64,000 nucleotides of DNA from Heracleum sosnowskyi (lineage: Eukaryota; Streptophyta; Magnoliopsida; Apiales; Apiaceae), in the NCBI GenBank assembly GCA_030848705.1, contig CM061238.1:77214685-77278684 (forward strand). Direction: 5' to 3'. Within the stretch, counting starts at the first letter, position 1. The number at the start of each line of letters is the position of its first letter. Below the pieces are notes generated by a model. The model was given only the letters and a program-made list of their open reading frames with translations. It was not told the DNA's origin and made no database searches. Positions 41,948 through 52,153 of this stretch are shown here, piece by piece. A program made the translations under genes and the position numbers.

Positions 41948-42443
41948 TGTTAGATATAATTGCTGACGTTTGTTCATCAGTGTTTAAGTACCAGGTACTC
42001 ATCAGAGTTTACTAGAAGCCAGTCAGAGTTTGATAAAGTCTGACGGGGTGAAAGTTTGCCAAAGCTGTCGGTGCTAACATTGAAGATTCTAGAAGCAATA
42101 TATCTTGAAGATGGAAAGAAGCAAGATATATTGAGACAGACAAGGAAACGGAACAGAAGACGGAAGCAATCCTAATTTGATATGATTTGTATAGCTAATT
42201 TATAGGAATATCAATTAGAGATTGATTCTATGTAGCTGTGTATTATATAAACACAGATAGGTTAACCCTAAAAGGGATGCGAATACTGAATACATTATTC
42301 TTGTAACCTAGCAGCTCTCTGTGATTCTTTAACATCACTGAGAGAAGAGTTATTTAAATAATTCAGTTGTTGATTCATAAACAGTGTTCTCAATTGTTAT
42401 TATCATACTTATATTGGTTATATATTGTGTATTTGACCTAACA
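41948..42443 (+). repeat. 3' LTR of element C
   Basis: 496 bp, same ends as the 5' LTR, followed by the second TTCTT target duplication. Differences from the 5' LTR seen by eye: GACAGAAGC/GACGGAAGC, CACTTAGAG/CACTGAGAG, TATTCGACC/TATTTGACC. Confidence 0.95.
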
Positions 42444-42448
42444 TTCTT

Positions 42449-42617
42449 CTTTTCTTTGGAGGTGGAGATAGAACTGCGGGATCACTCATTTTTTCTTCAT
42501 CGCAACTATTTCTGTTTCTGGTATTTAGATTTGGTTCAGGCTGATTTGGATATGACTCAGTGTTTGGCTCTATGACCGGGGATAGAGTTTGTGGTTCTAC
42601 AAACTCTTGGTCAGCCC
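42449..42617 (-). pseudogene. Element D extra ORF, middle fragment between C and E
   Basis: Minus-strand frame RADQEFVEPQTLSP..SDPAVLSPPPKKRR. It joins the left part of D (33059, TYREIS) once C and one TTCTT are removed, and the right part (55691, ..TQEVDRAD) once E and one AGCCC are removed. The basic PPPKKRR could act as a nuclear localisation signal in the intact protein. There is a +1 frame difference from the 5' portion, which ends PGSSGTF with a stop at 55709. Confidence 0.8.
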
Positions 42618-43624
42618 TATTAATCCCAAATGACCTAACAGAATTGTAGAAGGGGGGGGGGAGGGGGGTTGAATACAATTACTTGATATTTCTCAAACTT
42701 AAAAACAACTTACAAATTAAAACTGAACTTATAAAATAAAAACCACAAGCACTTAATAATTTCAATTGGATTGTTTGATGATCCAACTGAAGTGATTTTT
42801 ATTGCGGAAATAATCTGTGATACAAAAGTACACAGCTGCTCAGTTACAGTAATGTAGAGAAGAAAATGCTCTCAAAAATATCTAATACAATCTATTTGTT
42901 TTTCTTCTCTTATTTCTAAAGAACTGCTACACTTGGTTATATAAACCCAAGTTTACAACTCTATTTTTGGCTACACTAAAAGTACAATGAGTAACCGCCA
43001 ATAGTTTGCTTTTCATCCCTTTGTCCAGTGGTCCTTGGAGATATTTGCTTTTGTCTTCATGCTTATTATGATCACTCCCAAGAGCTCAATTGGAAACTGG
43101 GATGTTTCCTTATTCCCCATGTCCATTTTAATGGTTTCCAATGCAAAGTACACTTCCACATCACCTTTAGATCTGTTCAGTAAACTGTCACTATCACTTT
43201 GTCAACTATTCAAAAAAGCAATAATGATTCGTTGATAGCAGGGAGATGTGTTTCGTTGATAGCTTTATTCTTCATTTCGTTGATGAGTAAACTCCATACC
43301 GTTGACAGAGTAATCTTCAATCCGTTGACATGTCTTCACTTAGGCAAAATTACAAGGCATAAGATATTTACAATTAACCAACCTATTTTGCCTATCTAGT
43401 ACTTAGTCAACATGACTTAGAAAACCTATCCAATATCTACAATGAAATGCATATCAAACTAGAAGTATTGTACAATGCAATTGCTACATCACTCATTTCG
43501 TTGATGAGCTTCCTGTCAACGGAATGCTGCAAAGCATGCCATTTCGTTGACATCTACAAAATGACTTTACACAAATTCTACTAAGTGTTTTATGTTTATC
43601 ATCAAGAACAACATATTCCTAACA
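42618..43624 (-). repeat. 3' LTR of element E
   Basis: 1,007 bp. The outer terminus reads TATTAATCCC where the other LTR has TGTTAATCCC, so the terminal TG is mutated to TA. The G-run at 42653-42667 is longer than in the other copy. TATA-like TTATATAAA at about 42938-42946. Eight CGTTGA/TCAACG motifs lie in U3 (43228-43555). The minus-strand U3 start is at the right end. Confidence 0.94.
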
Positions 43625-43638
43625 ATCTCCCCCAATTT
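43625..43638 (-). other. Polypurine tract of element E
   Basis: Minus strand AAATTGGGGGAGAT just before the LTR start TGTTAGGAA. Confidence 0.9.
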
Positions 43639-43810
43639 CTGACTGATAGAATAACAACCATAAATCAAGAGACTTGATGATAACAAAAACACTCAGATAC
43701 ATCATAAATTACAAAAGTAGAAAATGCATTAAGCTTCATAAAATTTTAGACAAAATACAAGACTTATAAGACTAATGCCCAAAAGTGCTCCTCTAGACTG
43801 AACAAATGAT

Positions 43811-46800
43811 TCATCTGTGTCTTCTTTGTGGCATAGTCTTCTTCCCTCTCTTAGAGTTGTTTTCCTCAATTTGGACCTGTAGCCTTCTGTAAAAGATCTT
43901 CTCTTCTTCATCTTGATCACCAAGCATGGATTGCATAAACTTTAGAGTTTGATTAGATGCCTTATCCAGCTGGTCTTCCATCCTGAAGAATCTTCTGCAA
44001 TTGTCCTTGTCCTTAAATTCCATCATCTAGTATGGTTGAAGATGGATCTTCTTTCCTGTTGAGGGCACTCTAAGCATCCTGGGAAGAGCCTCAGGCTTGT
44101 TCCAGCTAGCCTTTATCTGACAAATTTTGGAGACCACCTCAGACTTGGCTGTTTTGGTGAAGCCAAAGTCTTTCTTCAAGCATCTAAACACCGAGAGTAG
44201 TGTTTGGTAGTCTTCTCCTAAAATTCTGTAGAGAGGCCACACCTGTTCTCTACCACCCTTGAATACAAAGACCTGTCTCTCAGGCAATTTTTGAGAAGCT
44301 GCAATGCCCCTTACTTCCACCAGGTTGTCTAAGTCAAGATGTAGACTGGATTCTTCCCTGATGTCAGCAATGTACATGCAGTCCTATGGATTTGCAGGGG
44401 GTTTCTGAGGTTGTGGCTTTCTCATAAATACTGGCTTTGCTTTGACAGCCCTTTTCTTTGTCTTCATTGGTTGATCCTTCTCAAATAGAAACTTTGGAAA
44501 GTAGGCCTCATCAAATTCAAAAGGCTCCTCTTTTGGCATTATTGGTTGATCATGAAAGTTGACAGGATATGCAGGATCACAGGCCAACTTTCCTTCATGA
44601 GGTTGATCAACAGGAATTTGATGTGCACTAGTTGTGGAAGAGTCTTGGGCAGTGTCCTGAGAATCATCTTTATCAAAGTTTAGATTCCTTTTTGCTCTAG
44701 CCTTTGGCTGCCTTACACTCTTCCTTTCCTTTCCAGCTTCCCCAGCTTCATCCTTGGCCTTTTCTTCCTTTAGGGTTTCTTCATCTTCAAGTGATTGAGC
44801 AACTGCAAGAGCCTGCATTGCTGCCCTTTCAGATTCTTCAGCTTTGGCCTTAGCAAAATTTGGGTGACCAACCCAAATGCAGATTTCCTTGCTATCCCTG
44901 TAGATGATGGCCCTTTGGTTCCTTATGCTTGGATGATTGCTTTCTTTGCTTTCAATAATCAGCTTCCCTAGGATTTTGAACTCATCTGGCTTTGGTGGAG
45001 GATAAAATATCCTTGCAGTGTTCTTGCCCTTGGGTTTGACAGGTGATATTGGAGATATCCCTCTTGCATCCACATTCCTAAATCATGAAGCTTGCCCTTT
45101 CTCATTTCTTGAATCTTGAAAGAGTCCATGCTGAAGGGGTTCTATAACATAAGAACTCTTGAACTGTGGCTCCCATTCCGTTGATGTTACAACCATGGCA
45201 TTCGTTGATGGTTGATCCGTTGATGGATTTGAATTCTTTGTAGTTTCAGCAATTTTCTTGACCCTTGCTTCTATGTTGGACCAATGATCTTTAATCTGTT
45301 CTGCAAGTCTCATCCTCATAGAAGCTTCCTGAATCAGGTCAATACCATCCTTTTTCTTCTGTCCAAAATCCCCCATTGTTAGTGGCTCATTTGGTATGGA
45401 AATGGCTGGAACCAAAACCTTTGTGATTTGTATATCAAGCTCTTTAGATTTCTCTAGCTCCTTAGATTTCTCCCCCTTTTTGTTATCATCAAGTGAGATG
45501 ATAGGGAGTCCTTGAGCTGCCAAAAGCTGGGTGAGTAGATGTGTCTGCTTTTCATGTTCCTTTTGCATGTGAGAAAGTGTAGCCTCAACTTTGTCCACTC
45601 TAGAGGAAAGAGTCTTCAAAGATGAGGACACTTCAGGTTCCTTGGAGAAAAACCTGTTCATCTTGGACACAGTTAGAAGAGGAAGCTTTTCATCTAGCCT
45701 CCTGTCAGTAGCATCCCTGAGGTTGCTAATGGAATCCTTGATTTCTGTAGCTTCAATCCTTGTCTGTAGCATCTGTAGTCTTTGGATTTCCAGAGAATCC
45801 ATGATGGCCTTGTAGAATTTCTTGTCCCTTGCATTTGCAGACTCATGAGCTAGATATGCCTCAGTGTACTGCCTTGAGATAGCAGCATCTAGAGTGCATC
45901 TTCCTTGCATATCCTGAGAAAGCCAGTTTGGTCTAGGAGGCACCACAGAAGTCCCAGTCTGTGAAGTAGTGGCCACCTGTAGATTGTCACCAAAGCTGTC
46001 CTCATCATCAGAAAAGTCAAAGTCTCCACTTGCTGCAGCTGTTGGAGATAGATTGGTCAAGGCATCCTTTGCTCTTTGCATTGATGCAGTTGTATGAATT
46101 AGTTTTAGTGACCTCTCTGCCTCCACATTGCCCTGCTGAGCCATAATTTGATAGGCTGGCACAGGGTGAGTAAAGGTCTCAGGATCCAGGGAAATACTAT
46201 CCAGAGTTTTCTGATAATGCTCTTGGAAAGTAAGTTCCCTTTCTCCCTCATTGGCCCTCATTAACTCACTAGAAATGGTTGCCTCCTCCCTTGCTGCTCC
46301 TGTAGTCCCTTCTCTCTCTCCTCTATTTTCTTGCATCATGGGATCCCCATGGCTCACACCTCTCACACCCTCACCTTCACCTACTAAGGTGGAACCCTCA
46401 GTCTCTCCTTTTGCCTGGCTTCAAGCCAGCCTCTCAATTTCACTCCCTCTCAACCCTAAAAGTGTCTCAACTACCACCAGGTCATCTACACTAGTTGTGG
46501 AAACAACTTGATTTGCAATAAGGGGTGTAGAATGACCAATCAACGGAATGGTAGTTTGAACTGTCAACGGTATGGATACCGTTGATGGAGAAACACTTGT
46601 CAACGAAAGAGACTATTTCGTTGATGAAGTCAATAAAGCACTTTGAGAAAGTGAAATTACAGTAGAATCTGTGGTGATTGATTTTAGAGATTGGTCCACA
46701 GATCCTCTTGCAACTTCAGAAAAAGTTGGTTGATGGCCCAACAAATCACTTAACAGGTGATGGCCACCGGCTTCAGAGTGGGGCTTCTCCAAGATAAGAG

Positions 46801-48250
46801 TTGGAGAATCAGGAATAGATGAATGGATCATGTCCATATCTAAAGACTGAGTTGGTGAATTTGATGGAGATAGTTCAAGGTTGATGTTTAGAGAATGGGA
46901 CTGTAACCCCAGAGTAATAATAGGGGTTACATCAAACTGAATTTGTGAAACTGGAAGTGTTGCTTCCAGAGTGTGTGCACCCTATGTACCCTTGGATTTT
47001 TGCTTCACTCTCCTTTGGTATTGGGAAAATGTAGACTGTGGGCTTGAAGTGTCCCTTACCCTTTTGGAGTGTGCTCTTGGAGGAGAGCTTGTTTCAATAA
47101 TCACATCCTTTTGGGAGGATGCAACTAGACTTGTGTTTAAATCCATTTTACTCATTGTGCCTTGTTGGGAAGACACAATGGGGCTTGGTTGGGACACACT
47201 ATCCTTTCCTTCCTTATTCTTGGGGTTTCTTTGATGTTCACCTCTTCCCTCACCTCTTACAGCTCCAGAAACACTCCCCTTAGGTTGTGAAGTAGTTTTT
47301 GCAACAGGTGCCTTTTGAGAAGCACCTGAGGTTGGCTTTGAGGATTTCTTAGATTTAGGTTTTGCTGCTTGGGCAGGAGCCTGTTGGGACACAGCTACAG
47401 ACTCCATAGCAACATTGGTAGGGGAAACAATAGAAGTAGCAACTACACTAACAGGGTTAGAAGAAGTTACCTCAATGATGGGCAGATACACCACTGGGAC
47501 ATCACCATTGTGGTTAAGTCTCAGGATATCTGTCAGAACCCTCTTCTCTTGCACAAAACACTCAAACCTGGAAACAGGGTTAGAGATAACTAATGGTGCT
47601 GGACTAACATGGTTAGCCAACATCATCAAAAACCTAGCATAATAGATATTCTTTTTCCTATTTGTCTTATCAACCAACTTAGCACCAATTTCATACATAA
47701 GTTGGGTGCTAAAGTTATATATCTATCAGTTAGGAGCATAGTTAAGAGAATTAACATGGAATTAGTTAATGCATCAAAATTACTAATTTTGCCAGAAAAT
47801 ACCTTTATGAATGCATCAGCTAAATAGCTGTATTCTCTAACCAAACCTCTCCTAATAATCTTACCCAAATTATCAGTAGGCAATGAGTAGTTTATAGAAT
47901 TTAGCATGTTAACCATTTCAGTGTATGTAGGCAAAGCATTACAGTTATTTTCAGGAATATGTAAACATGCTTGCAATACATCAGAATTAATTATATACTC
48001 ATTACCTTGGATGGTGAATTGCAAAGTGCAATTTGTCCCACTATACTCGCATGAGGTCCAAATCTCCTCGATTATCTCATTGTAGAGTGGTGTAGAGTGA
48101 AACATTGCATAGCTCAACTTGCAATTCTTCATGAAGTCCATCATCTTTGAAAAAGATGTTGTTCGGGCTTTCCTTGACAACAAAGGGGATGGAGTTGTTT
48201 TTCTCATAGATAAACCCTCCAGCAGACATTAGCTTGACTATGGGTGCCAT
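43811..48250 (-). pseudogene. Element E extra ORF with several in-frame stops
   Basis: ATG at 48248-48250 (MAPIVKLMSAGG; the MAP start is shared with B) leads into the common N-terminal domain (FMKNCKLSYAMFHSTP, EEIWTSCEYSG, VREYSYLADAFIKVFSG, then YYARFLMML). One frame shift lies near 48200 and one near 47700. The rest is one continuous frame broken by stops at 46982, 46613, 46421, 45083, 44384 and 44027. Most look like single CAG-to-TAG or CGA-to-TGA changes. A long disordered Ser/Thr/Pro region, coiled coil (about 45500-45900) and a C-terminal part rich in charged residues follow. Homologous in layout to the B extra ORF. Not translatable as a whole. Confidence 0.75.
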
Positions 48251-48792
48251 TGTTGAGTGTAGAAAAGCTTCGAACTGAATTGCTTGTTAGAGAGAAGAAG
48301 AAAGAAAAGCCTTTGGAATTTTTGAGAACAGGTAAAAAAGAATTAAAGAAAAATAGAATTTCTTAAATACTCCCCCAAAAATTCTCAGAAATTAAATCCA
48401 ACAATCAATGTAAATTACTGGATTGGCTTAAAAAATATAACTGTTACCTTTAAAGTATTACCATGATTTATACTTACAGGGGTGTATGTATAGATCGTGG
48501 TAACGGACGTGTCAAATTTCAACGGTTCAGATTAATTGCGCTAAATCAACGAATCAGGATTGGGCGGTTAACGTCCCATCTTATTTCGTTGATAAAGTTG
48601 CATTTCGTTGATATAAAAGAGCTATCAACGAAACACCCAGAAAAATGCTAAGACTGTCAACGAAATGGTTCGTTTCGTTGACATAGTAATTTTGACTTAG
48701 ACAAAATTTTACTTTTTCCTGAGAAAATTAATTCACAGAAAAACATAGCAAATTTCTGGCTGCATTTTAACTTGTAAACATCTCAGAAATAA
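48251..48792 (-). repeat. Element E spacer with TTTCGTTGA motifs
   Basis: Gap between pol and the extra ORF. Seven copies of TCAACGAAA or TTTCGTTGA (both orientations) lie between 48515 and 48690. Otherwise AT-rich with no gene. Confidence 0.82.
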
Positions 48793-50569
48793 TTAAGAGA
48801 AATTTAGCATACCTAGCTCACTTACTAATCTTGAGAATGTTGATTCATCAAGTGGCTTGGTAAAGATGTCTGCAAGTTGTTGTTCACTTGGAACAAAATG
48901 TAACTCCACAGTACCATTCATAACATGTTCTCTATTGAAATGGTACTTGATGTCAATGTGCTTGGTCCTTGAATGCTGCACTGGATTCTCAGTAATGGCA
49001 ATGGCACTAGTGTTGTCACAGAAAATAGGAATTTTCTCAACTCTTATTCCATAATCAAGTAGTTGATTTTTCATCCATAAAATCTGTGCACAACAACTTC
49101 CAGCTGCAATATACTCGGCCTCAGCTGTGGAGGTAGAAAATGAGTTTTGTTTCTTGCTGAACCATGAGACAAGCTTGTTTCCTAAGAATTGACAGGTGCC
49201 TGTTGTGCTTTTCCCGTCAATTTTACATCCTGCAAAATCTGCATCTGAATAACCAATTAGTTCAAAGCCAGATTCTCTAGGATACCAAATACCAAGGTTT
49301 GGTGTTCCTTTGAGATATCTGAAAATTCTTTTAATAGCAACTAAATGGGATTCCCTAGGATCAGCCTGAAATCTAGCACATAGACATGTAGCAAACATAA
49401 TATCAGGTCTACTAGCTGTTAAATATAGAAGTGAGCCTACCATGCCTCTGTAACTTGAAATGTCCACAGATTTTTCCTTAGTATTCAATTCAAGTTTGGT
49501 GGCAGTAGGCATGGGAGTTTTGGCAGGAGAGCATTCCATTAAGTTAAATTTCTTTAATAAATCATGAATATATTTTGTTTGACTAATGAAAATGCCTTCA
49601 TTAACTTGCTTCACTTGGAGACCAAGAAAGTAAGTTAATTCTCCCATCATGCTCATTTCATATTTACTTTGCATAAGCTTGGCAAACTTTTGACAAAGTT
49701 TCACATCTGTAGACCCAAAGATTATTTCATCTACATAAATTTGAACAAGTATAGTAGAGCCATTCACAATCCTGTGAAACAGAGTTTTATCTACAGTACC
49801 TCTAGTGAAGTGATTCTCAAGGAGGAACTGTGAAAGTGTGTCATACCAGGCTCTAGGTGCTTGTTTCAAACCATAGAGTGCTTTGAGGAGGAAGTATACA
49901 TATTCTGGAAAATCATCATCTTCAAAACCAGGAGGTTGACTTACGTACACCTCCTCTTCCAATTCCCCATTTAGAAAAAGCACTCTTCACATCCATTTGA
50001 TAGAATTTGAAATTGGCATGGGCTGCATAGGCTAGGAAAATCCTTATTGCTTCTAGTCTTGCAACAGGAGCAAAGGTTTCATCAAAGTCAATTCCTTCTT
50101 CCTGTGAATAGCCTTTTGCAACCAATCTAGCTTTTTTCCTTGTGACTATGCCATTTTCATCCATCTTGTTTCTGAACACCCATTTTGTGCCTATGACACT
50201 CCTGTCCTTAGGCTTGGGCTCCAGCTTCCAAACATCGTTCCTCTCAAATTGGTTTAGCTCCTCTTGCATAGCTAAAACCCAATCTGGATCTAGAAGTGCA
50301 TCCTCAACTTTCTTTGGCTCATCTTGAGACAGAAAGCTGTTATACAGACATTCCTCTTGAGTTGCTCTTCTAGTTTGGACTTTTGAAGAAACATCACCTA
50401 TAATAAGTTCAAAGGGATGATCTTTAGTCCATTTCCTTGAGGGAGGAAGATTTGCTCTTGATGAGGTAGCTTCATGATCATGATTGCCTTGATTGGATAA
50501 TTGTCCTTGAGAAACTCCCCCTGAGTTTGTTGTCCCTAATTGATCACTTCTAGAAGCATTTCTGTGACT

Positions 50570-50655
50570 GTCAACGGTATGACCATTTTGGCTGTCAACG
50601 AAACGCTCATTTTGACTGTCAACGAATCCTCCATTATGACTGTCAACGAAATGAC
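50570..50655 (-). repeat. Four TTTCGTTGACAG-type motifs in the E pol linker
   Basis: Between integrase and RT, four copies at 18-24 base spacing are read as the peptide (F/T)VDS(Q/H). In gag (52845-52905) the same nucleotides are read as VSLT, showing the repeat is conserved as DNA and not as peptide. Confidence 0.88.
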
Positions 50656-51644
50656 CATTTGGTCTGCTAGCAGCTATTCTTTTCAATCTCAATGCAGCAA
50701 TTTCATCTTCACTGCTGCTTTCGTCTGTGCTAGACACAACAACTTTAGGCTATTTCTCAGTAGCCTTAACATGATTCACTTGATCTCCTTCCTCATTTTC
50801 AAAAGAAAGACTTTCATGGAAACCTTCATCACAGAGACCTTGAATTTTGAGATCATCAAAAACAACATGTACAGATTCCATAAAAATGTTGGTTCTAAGG
50901 TTATAGACTCTGTAAGCTTTCCCTGCTGCATATCCCACAGATATTGCTTCATCTGCCTTTGCTTCAAATTTCCCCAAATGCTCAGCTTGATTCCTCAAAA
51001 CAAAGCATTTGCATCCAAAGACATGAAGAAAATCCAATAGTGGCTTCTTTCTTTTGAGTAGTTGATAAAGGGTCATTCCCTTGGCCTGATTAATCAAAGA
51101 AATATTTTGAGTGAAGCAAGCTGTGTTAACTGCCTCAGCCCAAAAATAAGTTGGTAACTTTGATTCATCTAGCATTGTCCTTGCAGCTTCAATAAGTGTT
51201 CTGTTTTTCCTTTCAACTACACCATTTTGTTGTGGTGTCCTTGCTGCTGAAAACTCATGCAAAATACCATTTTCTTCACAGAACACCTTCATACTTGAAT
51301 TCTTGAATTATGTCCCATTGTCACTCCTAATCCTTCTTACTTTGAAATCAGGATGATTGTTTACCATCTTGATGTGATTGATAATGATTTCACTTGCCTC
51401 ATCTTTTGAGTGTAAAAAGAAGGTCCATGTAAATCTAGAAAAATCATCAACAATCACAAGACAGTATTTCTTCTTTGAGATAGACATGACATTTACAGGG
51501 CCAAACAGATCCATATGAAGTAATTCAAGCTGATGGACAATTGATGACTCTGTCTTGCTTTTGAATGATGCCTTCTTTTGTTTCCCTTTTTGACAGGCAT
51601 CACACAAACCATCCTTGGAGAACTCCACTTGTGGAATTCCTCTA

Positions 51645-51725
51645 GCAAGATCTTTCCTCACCAAATCATTCATAACTTTAAAATTCAGATGAGATAATTT
51701 CTTGTGCAAGATCTTTCCTCACCAA
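51645..51725. repeat. 20-bp exact direct repeat in E pol
   Basis: GCAAGATCTTTCCTCACCAA occurs at 51645-51664 and again at 51706-51725. The second copy overwrites the codons for the conserved W-L-W-H stretch of the GAG-pre-integrase domain. Confidence 0.9.
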
Positions 51726-52153
51726 CTTTCATCCTTGCTTGCCTTGCTGAAGAGACAAGTGATGGTGTCTGGACTTGTGCTACTAAAGTCAGCAATGTAC
51801 ACATTCCCTCTTCTGAATCCAGTCATTACCACATTGGTGTCTCCTCCTTTAGAAACAACACAGGCTTCTTTAGAAAAAAATAACTAAAAATCCTTTGTCA
51901 CAAAGTTGGCTGATACTAAGCAAATTGTGCTTAAGGCCATCCACCAATGCAACCTCATCTATGATGACAATCTCTTTTGAAATCAAGCCATATCCCTTAG
52001 TGTAGCCTTTGTTGTCATCTCCAAAAGCAATACAAGGGCCAGCTCTTTCCTGAAACTCTGTGAGCAGGGTAGAATCACTAGTCATGTGTCTTGAACAACC
52101 ACTATCCAAGTACCAAAGATTCCTTTTGTCTCCCTGCACACAACAAAACCAAA

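Larger units (their letters stand above)
33060..42443 (+). mobile_element. Element C: copia inserted in D, internally deleted
   Basis: Complete insertion with 496-bp LTRs (33060-33555 and 41948-42443) that differ at about three positions, flanked by exact 5-bp duplications TTCTT at 33055-33059 and 42444-42448. Inside, on the plus strand: primer site, intact gag, pol up to just after the RT YVDD motif, then a junction at about 38420 into the extra ORF, and a polypurine tract. The RT end, RNase H, spacer and first part of the extra ORF are missing, so this is a non-autonomous deletion derivative that probably moved using another copy's enzymes. Confidence 0.95.
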
